Source: Pseudomonadota bacterium (lineage in GTDB: Bacteria; Pseudomonadota; Alphaproteobacteria; Sphingomonadales; Sphingomonadaceae). Taken from it: DNA of 64,000 nucleotides. Under the pieces are notes generated by a model. That model made no database searches and was not told the origin of the DNA. It saw only the letters and a list, made by a program, of their open reading frames with translations. This document shows, piece by piece, positions 25,821-35,132 of the stretch. The DNA is taken from the NCBI GenBank assembly GCA_023458055.1, contig JAEXAW010000022.1, positions 1-64,000 on the forward strand, written 5' to 3'. Numbering within the stretch: the stretch's first letter is position 1; every line of letters begins with the position of its first letter. Both the position numbers and the translations under genes were made by a program.

Positions 25821-26843
25821 ATGATTAAAGTTGTTGCTATCGCAGCCATGCTCGCCCTTTCCGGGCCGTCAATACCCGCAACCGCGCAGGATGACGCGGG
25901 CTTCCAAACATATTTGCAGTCGCTGTGGCCCAAGGCACAAGCTATGGGTATCAGTCGCCGTACCTTTGACAGCGTGGTTCCAACACTGACATTTAATCCG
26001 CGTGTGATTGAACTGGACCGCAATCAGCCGGGAACAAGTACGACATCGGCGATTCCCGCCTTCGCGCCCTATCGCGACAAGCATGTCGATGCGGCGCGGA
26101 TCAATCGCGGGCGCACCAAATATGCCGAACTACGTCCCTTGCTCGCCCGAATCGAAGCAGAAACCGGCGTGCCCGAAGCGATGATGGTCGCGATTTACGG
26201 CAAGGAGACCAATTATGGCAGCTATATGGGCGATTTCGATCTGCCGCGTAGCCTTGCAACGCTCGCCTATGAAGGACGCCGCCGCCCATTGTTCGAAGGG
26301 GAATTTCTCGCAACCTTGAAGATGCTGGATCGCGGCTATCCGCGCGAGCAATTGGTTGGAAGCTGGGCGGGCGCGTTCGGCTATCCGCAATTTCTTCCCA
26401 GCGTCTATTTGCGGCTCGCCAAGGATGGTGACGGCGATGGACGCGCCAATATCCGCACCAGTGAGGCCGACGCGCTGGCCTCCATTGCCAATTATTTTTA
26501 TCAATCTGGATGGCGCCGCGGGGAAGGATGGGGTTTTGCCGTTTCTGTGCCCGCCTCGCTCGACCGTACAGCGATCGCGACCAAGCTTAATTCACCGCGC
26601 TGTCCTCGCGTGTTCGAGCGCCACAGCCAGTGGAAGAGCATGGATGAATGGCGCGCTTTGGGCATCACTCCAAGATCCGGTGTATGGCCGCGCGGCGATA
26701 CATTCGCGACATTGATCGAGCCCGACGGCCCGAATGCGACGGGCTATTTGCTGACTGGCAATTACAAAGTGATCCTCGATTATAATTGCTCGAACTTTTA
26801 CGGATTGACCGTGGGGCTATTGTCCGACGCGGTTTCGCGATAA
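25821..26843 (+). CDS. mltB: Lytic murein transglycosylase B family
   Basis: This periplasmic peptidoglycan-cleaving enzyme (GH103, MltB-like) has 340 residues. A signal peptide ends near TAQ (residue 23). Catalytic Glu129 lies in AIYGKETNYG; the SWAGAFGYPQFLPSVY and KDGDGDGRANI segments are conserved in the family. I chose the ATG at 25821 because it begins a good signal sequence; an in-frame GTG at 25794 would add nine residues, and neither has a strong ribosome-binding site. It lacks the lipobox of E. coli MltB. It is the first chromosomal gene right of the tRNA. Confidence 0.9.
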   Translation: MIKVVAIAAMLALSGPSIPATAQDDAGFQTYLQSLWPKAQAMGISRRTFDSVVPTLTFNPRVIELDRNQPGTSTTSAIPAFAPYRDKHVDAARINRGRTKYAELRPLLARIEAETGVPEAMMVAIYGKETNYGSYMGDFDLPRSLATLAYEGRRRPLFEGEFLATLKMLDRGYPREQLVGSWAGAFGYPQFLPSVYLRLAKDGDGDGRANIRTSEADALASIANYFYQSGWRRGEGWGFAVSVPASLDRTAIATKLNSPRCPRVFERHSQWKSMDEWRALGITPRSGVWPRGDTFATLIEPDGPNATGYLLTGNYKVILDYNCSNFYGLTVGLLSDAVSR

Positions 26844-26927
26844 AGAAAGGCCCGCCGGATCTAGCTTGGATTCACGCAGCTGGCACCCGGATAATGCAAC
26901 GCTTTTGAACGCTCCTTGAAAGTCATC

Positions 26928-28106
26928 ATGTACCATTATTTGAAATTCGCTCCCGTAGCCGCCGTCGTTCTCCTCGCGGCCACTGTTCCGGCTTCGGCCA
27001 AAGCCCCAACATTTCAGGGGACCGCTCCGATTGCTTACCTCAAGGATATGTCCTCGGGGGCGGTGCTCTATCAACGCGACCCCGAACGCCAGATCCCGCC
27101 GGCATCCATGGCCAAGATGATGACGGCCTATGTCGCATTTGACCTTTTGAAGCAGGGCAAGATAAAACTCGACCAGAAGATCACCTTCAAGCCGGAAAGC
27201 TGGAAGCAGTGGCACGGTCCCGCTGCAGGCTCGACGATGTTCCTCTCTGCCGGTGAGCAGGTCAGTGTCGAGAATCTCCTCCACGGCATTGTGACGCTGT
27301 CAGGCAATGATGCCTGTGTTGCGCTGGCCGAAGGGATAGCCGGAACCGAAGAGGCGTTCGCCGCGCTGATGAACAAGCAAGCCGCGCGGCTTGGTATGAA
27401 GGATAGCCATTTCGGCACGTCCAATGGCTGGCCCGATGAAGGTCGCACGGTTGTCACTGCGAAGGACCTCGCGATTCTTGCCGAGCGGACGCTCGCTGAT
27501 TTTCCCGATTATTACGTCAAATTCTATCAGCAAAAGGACTTCACCTGGGGCAAGACGATGGGCGGATCGGCGATTTCACAGCCGAATCGTAACCCTATTC
27601 TCGGAAAAATCGCGGGCGCTGACGGCCTCAAAACCGGCCACACGGAGGAAGCAGGCTTCGGCTTTACCGGATCGGCCGTCCAAAATGGCCGCCGCTTGAT
27701 CATGGTCGTGGCTGGCCTTCCAAGCTTCAACAGCCGCATTACCGAATCCGTCAATCTGATGGATTGGGGGTTCAAGGCGTGGGCGGCAAAACCCTTGTTC
27801 AAAAAGGGAGACGTCGTCGGGTCAGTGCGCGTCCAGCAAGGCAGTGCGCGCTCGATCAATGTTGTTGCGCCGCAGGATATTGCAGTGACCTATCCCTCCG
27901 GGTCGACCCCGACCTACACGCTCAAGATCAGCTATGACGGGCCAGTCAAGGCGCCTTTCAAGGCGGGGACTCCGGTGGCGCGGTTGGTTATTGCCAATCC
28001 TGATACCGGCCCGCAAATTGTGCCGCTTGCCGCAGCGCAGGATGTTAGCGAAGCGGGTTTTTTCCGCAGCGCGTGGAACGGACTCCTCTCTTTCTTTGGA
28101 GCATGA
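26928..28106 (+). CDS. dacF: D-alanyl-D-alanine carboxypeptidase (PBP5/6 family)
   Basis: This serine-type DD-carboxypeptidase trims peptidoglycan stem peptides in the periplasm; it has 392 residues. A signal peptide is followed by the three penicillin-binding motifs: SMAK (Ser60, Lys63), SGND, and KTGHT. A C-terminal PBP5-type beta domain and an amphipathic tail (FFRSAWNGLLSFFGA) for membrane attachment complete it. I preferred the ATG at 26928 over the in-frame TTG at 26916. tmk starts two bases after its stop, so the two are probably cotranscribed. Confidence 0.92.
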   Translation: MYHYLKFAPVAAVVLLAATVPASAKAPTFQGTAPIAYLKDMSSGAVLYQRDPERQIPPASMAKMMTAYVAFDLLKQGKIKLDQKITFKPESWKQWHGPAAGSTMFLSAGEQVSVENLLHGIVTLSGNDACVALAEGIAGTEEAFAALMNKQAARLGMKDSHFGTSNGWPDEGRTVVTAKDLAILAERTLADFPDYYVKFYQQKDFTWGKTMGGSAISQPNRNPILGKIAGADGLKTGHTEEAGFGFTGSAVQNGRRLIMVVAGLPSFNSRITESVNLMDWGFKAWAAKPLFKKGDVVGSVRVQQGSARSINVVAPQDIAVTYPSGSTPTYTLKISYDGPVKAPFKAGTPVARLVIANPDTGPQIVPLAAAQDVSEAGFFRSAWNGLLSFFGA

Positions 28107-28107
28107 G

Positions 28108-28740
28108 GTGACGCGGGGGCGCTTTATCAGCCTTGAAGGCGGCGAGGGGGTGGGTAAATCCACCCAAATCGCTGCGCTCAAGGCAGCGCTTGAGGAAAAA
28201 GGTTTGCGCGTTGTAACCACGCGGGAGCCGGGCGGAAGCGCGGGCGCGGAGGCAATCCGGAAGCTATTGCTCGAAGGCGAATCAGGTTTTTGGGGACCGC
28301 GCGCCGAGGCCTTGTTGTTCGCCGCAGCCCGCTCTGACCATGTCGACAAGATTATCAAGCCAGCGTTGGACCAAGGCGAATGGGTGCTGTGTGATCGTTT
28401 CCACGATAGCAGCCGCGCCTATCAGGGTGGCGGAAGCGGACTTAGCGACGCGGACATCTTGATGCTGCACCAGATCGGTAGCGAAGGCTTTGTACCGGAT
28501 TTGACGCTGGTTTTAACGCTTGATGAGGGCGAGGCGCGGCAACGCGCCCGCGCCCGCGATGCCGGGCAGGGTGACCGGTTCGAGCAGCGCAACGATGATT
28601 TCCACGCCAAGGTTGCAGCGGCGTTTCGTACCTTCGCCGAAGCGGAGCCTGATCGGATCAAGCTGATTGATGCCTCCGGCACGGCAGACGAGGTTACGAC
28701 CCGCCTGATGGCGCATATTGCACCGATGCTGTACGCATGA
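28108..28740 (+). CDS. tmk: Thymidylate kinase
   Basis: It phosphorylates dTMP to dTDP in the cytoplasm. The protein has 210 residues, the normal length, with P-loop GGEGVGKST at residues 11-19 and the DRFHDSSRAYQG substrate-binding segment. The start is GTG at 28108, immediately after the dacF stop. The frame is open upstream, but only inside dacF. The stop overlaps holB by four bases, the usual tmk-holB pairing. Confidence 0.95.
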   Translation: MTRGRFISLEGGEGVGKSTQIAALKAALEEKGLRVVTTREPGGSAGAEAIRKLLLEGESGFWGPRAEALLFAAARSDHVDKIIKPALDQGEWVLCDRFHDSSRAYQGGGSGLSDADILMLHQIGSEGFVPDLTLVLTLDEGEARQRARARDAGQGDRFEQRNDDFHAKVAAAFRTFAEAEPDRIKLIDASGTADEVTTRLMAHIAPMLYA

Positions 28741-29753
28741 CCTTGATCGGCCAGCAGGAGCAGGAAAAGGCTTTTCTCGAAAGCTTCACCAGTGGTCGGC
28801 TGCATCACGCATGGCTGCTTTCCGGGCCGAAGGGAATCGGCAAGGCCAGTTTTGCCAAACGGGCAGGGCTGTTCCTGCTCAATCAGCCGACCGAGGACGG
28901 TGCCGAAGATGCCGGTGGTCTATTTGACGATGTGTTGGCTGCAGCGCCGCTTCTGTCCTTGGACATCGCCGCGGGTAGCCAAGCGCAACATCTCCTCGAT
29001 GCCGGGACGCATCCTGAATATCATCTGCTCGAACGCCGGACCAAAGACAAAAGTGATGAACTTGCGCGCAGCATTCCGATTGACGAGGTGCGCGCACTTA
29101 ACCAAAGCCTCACGGGCACACCGACGATCGCGCGCTATCGCGTGTGCATCATCGATGCCATCGATGACATGGAAAGATCAGCCGCTAACGCGCTCCTCAA
29201 AACGCTGGAAGAACCACCGCAGGATACGGTCTTTTTTCTGGTGAGTCATATGCCCGGGCGGCTGTTGCCGACAATCCGCTCGCGCTGCCGCCATCTGCGC
29301 TTCGCGCCCTTTCCTGACGATGCGATGCGCTCATGGCTGGGTGATGTCGCCGGACATCTTTCTCCCGCCGATGTCGATGCGTTGCTGCTGGGTGCGAAAG
29401 GATCACCGGGACGCGCGCTCGATATCATGGACCTGGGGCTGGGCGAGCTACAGCAGCAAATCCGCGCGCTGATTGCCGCGGGCGATCCCGACAATAGTAA
29501 GCGCCACGCCCTCGCGCGCAGCGTCAGCCTCAAAGCCGCGCGACCGCGCTATGAGGCCCTGCTTGACCTCGCGCCGGAAGAAGCCGCCGCTTGGTGCCGC
29601 ACCCAAACAGGCGCGGCCCTCGCGCATGGTATTACGACATGGGAGCGGCTGCGCGATATCTCCCAGTTTGCAGTTCAGGGCAGCTATGATGTAGCGATGA
29701 CCAGTTTCGAGATCGGGACTTTGCTTGCGGGACTTGCTCATCCCCCTCGCTAG
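28737..29753 (+). CDS. holB: DNA polymerase III delta' subunit
   Basis: This is a clamp-loader subunit of 338 residues. The N-terminal AAA+ domain has a degenerate P-loop (GPKGIGKASF), as in other delta' proteins that do not hydrolyse ATP. The sensor-1 region with TIRSRCRHL (SRC motif) follows, then the clamp-loader C-terminal domain. The start overlaps the tmk stop (ATGA). In the replisome it opens the beta clamp together with delta and tau/gamma subunits. Confidence 0.93.
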   Translation: MTLIGQQEQEKAFLESFTSGRLHHAWLLSGPKGIGKASFAKRAGLFLLNQPTEDGAEDAGGLFDDVLAAAPLLSLDIAAGSQAQHLLDAGTHPEYHLLERRTKDKSDELARSIPIDEVRALNQSLTGTPTIARYRVCIIDAIDDMERSAANALLKTLEEPPQDTVFFLVSHMPGRLLPTIRSRCRHLRFAPFPDDAMRSWLGDVAGHLSPADVDALLLGAKGSPGRALDIMDLGLGELQQQIRALIAAGDPDNSKRHALARSVSLKAARPRYEALLDLAPEEAAAWCRTQTGAALAHGITTWERLRDISQFAVQGSYDVAMTSFEIGTLLAGLAHPPR

Positions 29754-29769
29754 GGGCTAGAGGGCGCGC

Positions 29770-31320
29770 ATGTCTTCTGAGCCCTGCTATATCACCACCG
29801 CGATCAGCTATCCCAACGGACGCCCGCATATCGGCCATGCCTATGAGGCAATCGCCACCGATGCTATCGCGCGTTTCCGAAAAGCCGAGGGGCGCGATGT
29901 GCGCTTCCAGACCGGTACCGACGAACATGGCCTTAAAATGGCGCAGACCGCCCGCGAGAAAGGCGTAACGCCGGCCGCTCTTGCCGAAGAAATGTCAAAC
30001 CATTTCCAGACCATGGCTGATGGTCTTAATGTAAACTATGATCGTTTCATGCGTACCAGCGCGGCTGATCACTACGCCGCAAGCCAGGCTATCTGGCAGG
30101 CCATGGAAGCCAATAACGACCTCTATCTTGGGCGTTATGAAGGCTGGTATTCGGTCCGCGATGAAGCTTTTTACGATGAAAAGGAACTGATCGACGGGGA
30201 AGGCGGGGAGAAGCTTTCCCCTCAGGGCACTCCGGTTGAATGGACGGTTGAGGAAAGCTGGTTTTTCCGTCTCTCGAAATATCAGCAACCTTTGCTTGAC
30301 CTCTACAATAATCATCCCGAACTCATCCAGCCCGACAGCCGCCGCAATGAGGTGATCCGCTTCGTCGAAGGGGGGCTTACCGATCTGTCCGTATCCCGCA
30401 CCAGTTTCGATTGGGGCGTGCCGGTGCCGGGTTCGGAAAATCATGTCATGTATGTGTGGGTCGATGCGCTCACCAACTATCTGACCGGCCTTGGTTACCC
30501 CGAGCAAACCGAAATGCTTGCGCGCTATTGGCCGGAGGGCGGTGACGTCACGCATATTATCGGCAAGGATATTGTCCGATTTCACACCGTTTATTGGCCA
30601 GCCTTCCTGATGAGCGCCAAATTGCCCTTGCCCAAGCAGGTGTTCGGCCACGGCTTCCTCCTCAATCGCGGGGAGAAAATGTCGAAATCGCTTGGCAATG
30701 TGAGTGATCCGATGGAATTGGCCGCGCGCTACGGGGTTGACCAGCTACGCTATTTTCTCCTCCGCGAAGTGAGCTTTGGGCAGGATGGCAGCTATTCCGA
30801 CGAGGCAATCGTGACGCGCTGCAATGCCGATCTTGCCAATAATCTCGGTAATCTGGCGCAGCGCTCGCTTTCCATGATCGCGAAAAATTGTGAGGGAAGG
30901 GTGCCTTCTATCGGCACGGTGACTGATGCCGAAGCGGGGCTATTGGCCGACCTCAGGCTGGCCCATGATGACGCGATTAAGGCCATGCAGTCGCTGCAAA
31001 TTCATACCGCGCTTGAAGCAATCTGGAAGGCGGCTTCGGCTGCGAACCAATATTTCGCGGATCAAGCCCCTTGGACGCTGCGCAAAACCGACCCCGCGCG
31101 GGCAGATACGGTGCTCTATCACACTGCAGAAGCGGTTCGGCAATTGGCCATTCTCGCGCGGTTCGTCATACCTGAAGGCGCCGACAAATTGCTCGATCTG
31201 CTGGCTCAACCTCAAGATGCGCGCGATTTTGCGGCACTGGCGAGGCCCATAGCCGAAGGCACAGCGCTGCCCGCTCCGGTTGGCGTCTTCCCGCGCCTCG
31301 AAATGCCGCAGCCGGATTGA
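29770..31320 (+). CDS. metG: Methionyl-tRNA synthetase
   Basis: It charges tRNA-Met with methionine. The 516-residue class I synthetase has the HIGH-type motif PHIGHAYE near residue 18 and KMSKSLGN in the catalytic domain. It has no C-terminal tRNA-binding extension, so it is the short form common in alphaproteobacteria. It follows holB by 16 bases and is followed by tatD after three bases, an order widely kept in this group. Confidence 0.96.
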   Translation: MSSEPCYITTAISYPNGRPHIGHAYEAIATDAIARFRKAEGRDVRFQTGTDEHGLKMAQTAREKGVTPAALAEEMSNHFQTMADGLNVNYDRFMRTSAADHYAASQAIWQAMEANNDLYLGRYEGWYSVRDEAFYDEKELIDGEGGEKLSPQGTPVEWTVEESWFFRLSKYQQPLLDLYNNHPELIQPDSRRNEVIRFVEGGLTDLSVSRTSFDWGVPVPGSENHVMYVWVDALTNYLTGLGYPEQTEMLARYWPEGGDVTHIIGKDIVRFHTVYWPAFLMSAKLPLPKQVFGHGFLLNRGEKMSKSLGNVSDPMELAARYGVDQLRYFLLREVSFGQDGSYSDEAIVTRCNADLANNLGNLAQRSLSMIAKNCEGRVPSIGTVTDAEAGLLADLRLAHDDAIKAMQSLQIHTALEAIWKAASAANQYFADQAPWTLRKTDPARADTVLYHTAEAVRQLAILARFVIPEGADKLLDLLAQPQDARDFAALARPIAEGTALPAPVGVFPRLEMPQPD

Positions 31321-31323
31321 ACC

Positions 31324-32100
31324 ATGCTCGTCGATTCCCATTGCCACCTTAATTATAAGGGTCTTGCCGAACAGCAGGCGGAGGTGCTGGCCCGCGCACG
31401 GGAAACTGGCGTCACCGCGATGCTCAACATCGCGACGCGCGAGAGCGAATGGGACGATGTGCTGGCGGTGGCAGATGCTGAACCTGATGTCTGGGCGAGT
31501 GTCGGCATCCATCCCCACGATGCCGACCATCATTCCCACATTGATGTCGCCAAACTCGTCGAGCGGGCCGCGCATCCGCGGATCGTCGGGATCGGCGAAA
31601 CCGGGCTCGATTATTATTATGACAAGTCTGATCGGTCACGACAGCAGGACAGCTTTCGCAGCCACATTATCGCAGCACGTGAGACCGGACTGCCGCTCAT
31701 CGTGCACACCCGTGAGGCCGAAGCCGACACCTATGGCATCCTCAAGGAGATGATGGAGGAGGGGGCCTTTACCGGCGTCATCCACTGTTTCACCGCGTCT
31801 CAGGATTTTGCCGACAAGGCGCTGGGGCTCGGCCTGTACATTTCCATTTCGGGCATCGTTACGTTCAAGAATGCAGCGGATTTGCAGGCGAGTGCTAAAA
31901 TTATTCCGGCTGATCGCTTGCTCGTTGAAACCGATGCGCCGTTTCTTGCCCCGGTCCCGCATCGGGGAAAGCCGGGCGAGCCTGCCTTTGTCGCCGATAC
32001 TGCGCGTTTTCTTGCAGAATTGCGCGGCGAAGATGAGCAAGAGCTGCGCGAGACCACCGCGCGCAACTTTTACGCCTTATTCTCGAAAGCCAAACCGTGA
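31324..32100 (+). CDS. tatD: TatD-family metal-dependent hydrolase
   Basis: This 258-residue TIM-barrel hydrolase has the metal-binding DSHCHL motif at residues 4-9, GETGLDYYY, and VETDAPFLAP near the end. TatD enzymes are 3'-to-5' DNA/RNA exonucleases in quality control; the exact substrate of this paralogue (TatD versus YcfH) cannot be told from sequence. The stop overlaps the GTG of the next gene, so they form one operon. Confidence 0.92.
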   Translation: MLVDSHCHLNYKGLAEQQAEVLARARETGVTAMLNIATRESEWDDVLAVADAEPDVWASVGIHPHDADHHSHIDVAKLVERAAHPRIVGIGETGLDYYYDKSDRSRQQDSFRSHIIAARETGLPLIVHTREAEADTYGILKEMMEEGAFTGVIHCFTASQDFADKALGLGLYISISGIVTFKNAADLQASAKIIPADRLLVETDAPFLAPVPHRGKPGEPAFVADTARFLAELRGEDEQELRETTARNFYALFSKAKP

Positions 32101-32861
32101 AGGCAATCATCCTTGGTTGCGGACCGTCTGCGGGCGTTCCGCGCGTGGGCGATGATTGGGGCACGCTCAACCCGGCCAATCCCAAAAACCGCCGCCGCCG
32201 CGCATCGGTGATGATTGAAATAGCCGACAGGCGCTTCTTGATCGACACTAGTCCGGATCTGCGCGAACAATTGCTGGCGAGCAATATCGGTCGCGTTGAC
32301 GCAGTGATCTGGACTCATGACCATGCCGATCATTGCCATGGTATCGACGACGTACGGGCACTCGCAATCCGCGCGGGCGGTCCCATCGATGCCTATGCGC
32401 GCGCGGCTACACGGGATTCGTTAGTACGGCGCTTTGATTATGCGTTTGAGGGCAAGGAAATGTATCCGGCCCTCATGGATCTCCATCTGTTGCCTGACCG
32501 GTCCGATATCTTCGGTATTGAAGTGAGCGCTGTCGATATGCCGCATGGGTCCATCACCAGCGCTGGATTGGTATTCGAACATGATGGCCGTCGCATCGGC
32601 TATGCGACGGATTTTAACCCGATAACGGCGGAAATGACCGAGCATTTTGCAAACCTCGATTTGTTCATTGTCGATGCGATGCGCCGCAAGCCGCATCCTC
32701 TGCATCCGACGCTCGACATGATCCTGCAATGGGTCGGCAAGATCAAACCGAGGCAAACGGTGATAACGCATATGGATAGTACGATGGACTATGATCAATT
32801 GGCACAAACATTGCCAAACAGAGTGGTGCCGGCTTTTGACACGATGGTCGTGGATGTTTGA
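32097..32861 (+). CDS. MBL-fold metallo-hydrolase, PhnP/RNase Z-like
   Basis: This 254-residue metallo-beta-lactamase-fold enzyme has the metal motif THDHADHCHG at residues 73-82 and downstream DMPHG and THMD segments. It most resembles PhnP-type phosphodiesterases, which sit after tatD in many alphaproteobacteria without any phosphonate genes nearby, so a role in phosphonate use is not implied. It starts with GTG overlapping the tatD stop. Confidence 0.85.
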   Translation: MKAIILGCGPSAGVPRVGDDWGTLNPANPKNRRRRASVMIEIADRRFLIDTSPDLREQLLASNIGRVDAVIWTHDHADHCHGIDDVRALAIRAGGPIDAYARAATRDSLVRRFDYAFEGKEMYPALMDLHLLPDRSDIFGIEVSAVDMPHGSITSAGLVFEHDGRRIGYATDFNPITAEMTEHFANLDLFIVDAMRRKPHPLHPTLDMILQWVGKIKPRQTVITHMDSTMDYDQLAQTLPNRVVPAFDTMVVDV

Positions 32862-33049
32862 ACTTGGTAGATGATATTTAACATAATATATATTATCGAA
32901 CTTATGTTGGCATCATTCGGCTTGTCGCCCGTCGGGTCAGATTTCGCTTTCCCACAGGTTGCTGCGCCGCTCATATCCTGTATCGCGTTAAGGTGGATTG
33001 ATATTAAGACCTTCGACCATTCGAAACGGACACGCCATAAAGGACTATT

Positions 33050-33799
33050 ATGATCGACCGTCTTCTCAACATCATGCGCCGTTTGCGCGATCCGCAGACT
33101 GGATGCTCGTGGGATGTCGCGCAGACTTTTGCCACCATCGCGCCTTACACGATTGAGGAAGCCTACGAGGTTCTCGACGCGATTGAGCGCGAGGATATGC
33201 CCGCTCTCAAGGACGAACTTGGCGACCTTCTGTTACAGGTCGTATTCCATGCGCGTATGGCCGAGGAAGCGGGCCTCTTCGATTTTGGCGACGTGGTTGC
33301 GGGCATTTCGGAAAAAATGGAGCGACGTCATCCGCACATATTTAGCGATAATCCCCAACAATCGCCCGGCTGGGAGGAAATCAAGGCCCAAGAGCGAAGC
33401 CAAGACCCGGACCCAAGCGCACTTGCAGGAGTTGCAAAGTCCCTGCCCGCGCTGATGGTCGCTGAAAAATTGCAAAAGCGAGCCGCGCGCGTTGGCTTTG
33501 ATTGGCCGGACACTGCCGGGCCAACAGGCAAAATTCAGGAGGAGTTGGCCGAACTGGATGCCGCCCTAACGCCCCAGCATCGAGAGGAGGAATTTGGCGA
33601 TCTTTTGTTTGCGGTGGTCAATTTGGGACGCAAACTTAAGATTGATTCTGAAGTAGCGTTGCGGGAAGCCAACCGCAAATTTGAAGCGCGCTTCCGCGCC
33701 ATGGAAGCTCAGGTCGGTGAACAGGAATTCGCCAAATTATCACTCGACGAACAGGAAAGCCTATGGATGGAAGTCAAGCGACAGGCATCCAGCGATTGA
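33050..33799 (+). CDS. mazG: Nucleoside triphosphate pyrophosphohydrolase MazG
   Basis: This 249-residue house-cleaning enzyme hydrolyses (d)NTPs to monophosphates and pyrophosphate. Two MazG repeats are visible; the first has the metal-binding EEAYEVLDAI...ELGDLLLQVVFHA pattern and the second has EEFGDLLFAVVNLGRKL. The 188 bases before it hold an AT-rich patch with palindrome ATAATATATATTAT at 32883-32896 but no convincing gene. Its last 26 bases overlap the 3' end of hflX on the other strand. Confidence 0.93.
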   Translation: MIDRLLNIMRRLRDPQTGCSWDVAQTFATIAPYTIEEAYEVLDAIEREDMPALKDELGDLLLQVVFHARMAEEAGLFDFGDVVAGISEKMERRHPHIFSDNPQQSPGWEEIKAQERSQDPDPSALAGVAKSLPALMVAEKLQKRAARVGFDWPDTAGPTGKIQEELAELDAALTPQHREEEFGDLLFAVVNLGRKLKIDSEVALREANRKFEARFRAMEAQVGEQEFAKLSLDEQESLWMEVKRQASSD

Positions 33800-35132
33800 G
33801 AAAACGCGCATAATCTTTATCGGAAATGAGGACATCAACGGCAATCTCGCCATCGTCGGCCTCTTGTTTCAGCACTTGACCATGCTCATGGAGCCAGGCC
33901 AGCGCCTCGCCTGCCGATTGTGGCAACGCAAGGTGACGGACGGCATTTCCGGACGTCAACTTGTCGGCCAACCACTGTTTGGCAGCATCACCCCCCTCGC
34001 CCGTCAAAGCAGAAACGATGGCAACGTCATCGCGCCGCGCCGCATCTTCGCGGAGCAGCACAGCGGTATCGGCATTGACCGCATCAATCTTATTCCAGAT
34101 TTCTACGACGGGGATCGATAGCGCATCCGGATCACCGTCCTCCCCCTCTCCGCCGGGGCCGACCCCGAGCTCACGTAAAACTCGTTCCACATCCTGTTTT
34201 TGCGCCTGCGTATCAGGGTGAGAAATATCACGGACATGGACAATAAGATCGGCGGCGAGCACTTCTTCCAGCGTCGCGCGAAACGCTGCGATCAACTGGG
34301 TCGGCAGGTTCGACACAAACCCTACCGTATCGGACAGGATGACTTTGTCGATGCCCGGTAGCCCAACCTGCCGCATCGTCGGATCAAGCGTAGCGAACAG
34401 CAAATCTTCGGCCATGACGTCAGCGCCAGTCATGCGATTGAACAAGGTCGACTTGCCCGCATTGGTATAGCCGACGAGCGCGACAATCGGCCAAGGCGCG
34501 CGCTGCCGCCGCCCACGATGGAGGGAGCGGGTGCGCTTGACCTGATCAAGCTCGCGGCGCAGCTTTGCCATGCGGTCGCGGATCATCCGGCGGTCGGATT
34601 CGATCTGCGTTTCACCCGGACCACCAAGAAAGCCAAAGCCACCACGCTGGCGCTCAAGGTGCGTCCAACTGCGCACCAAGCGACCTTGCTGATAATCAAG
34701 GTGCGCAAGCTCGACCTGAAGCCGTCCTTCGGCCGTCGCGGCGCGTTCCCCGAAAATTTCAAGGATAAGCCCCGTGCGGTCGATGACCTTGGCCTTCAAC
34801 CCTTTTTCCAGATTTTGCTGCTGCACGGGCGAAAGCGAGGCGTCGATAATGACCAATTCGACGCCTTGTGCCTCAATCTGCGCCGCGAGGTCTTCAATCT
34901 GCCCTGCGCCAAACAATGTCGCCGGTTTGACGGTGCGCACCCGCAATATCTGGGCGATGACGATATCCACGCCAATTGCAAGCGCAAGGCCTTTTGCCTC
35001 TTCCAATTGTGCGGCCGTGTCGCGCACGGACCGCTCGGTGTCGCGAGCAGTGCGGACAATATCGGGCAGGATCACCGCAGCCTTGGTGCCGCGCGTAACC
35101 TCGTTTTCAGATTGCCAGGTAAATCCCGTCAA
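33774..35132 (-). CDS. hflX: GTPase HflX
   Basis: This 452-residue ribosome-associated GTPase splits or rescues stalled ribosomes. It has an N-terminal HflX domain with a glycine-rich VRTVKPATLFGAGQIEDLAA region, a coiled-coil linker, and a G domain with G1 GYTNAGKST and G3 DTVGF. The start is TTG at 35132, overlapping the hfq stop (TTGA); no ATG lies near. The hfq-hflX order is conserved. It converges on mazG with a 26-base overlap. Confidence 0.93.
   Translation of the reverse strand: MTGFTWQSENEVTRGTKAAVILPDIVRTARDTERSVRDTAAQLEEAKGLALAIGVDIVIAQILRVRTVKPATLFGAGQIEDLAAQIEAQGVELVIIDASLSPVQQQNLEKGLKAKVIDRTGLILEIFGERAATAEGRLQVELAHLDYQQGRLVRSWTHLERQRGGFGFLGGPGETQIESDRRMIRDRMAKLRRELDQVKRTRSLHRGRRQRAPWPIVALVGYTNAGKSTLFNRMTGADVMAEDLLFATLDPTMRQVGLPGIDKVILSDTVGFVSNLPTQLIAAFRATLEEVLAADLIVHVRDISHPDTQAQKQDVERVLRELGVGPGGEGEDGDPDALSIPVVEIWNKIDAVNADTAVLLREDAARRDDVAIVSALTGEGGDAAKQWLADKLTSGNAVRHLALPQSAGEALAWLHEHGQVLKQEADDGEIAVDVLISDKDYARFLNRWMPVA

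Noticed and set aside
32883..32896. AT palindrome ATAATATATATTAT
   Set aside because: It is low-complexity alternating AT, likely to arise by chance in an AT-rich gap; no regulator can be suggested.
32871..33053. 60-codon open frame before mazG
   Set aside because: It lies in an AT-rich intergenic patch with no ribosome-binding site and overlaps the mazG start.
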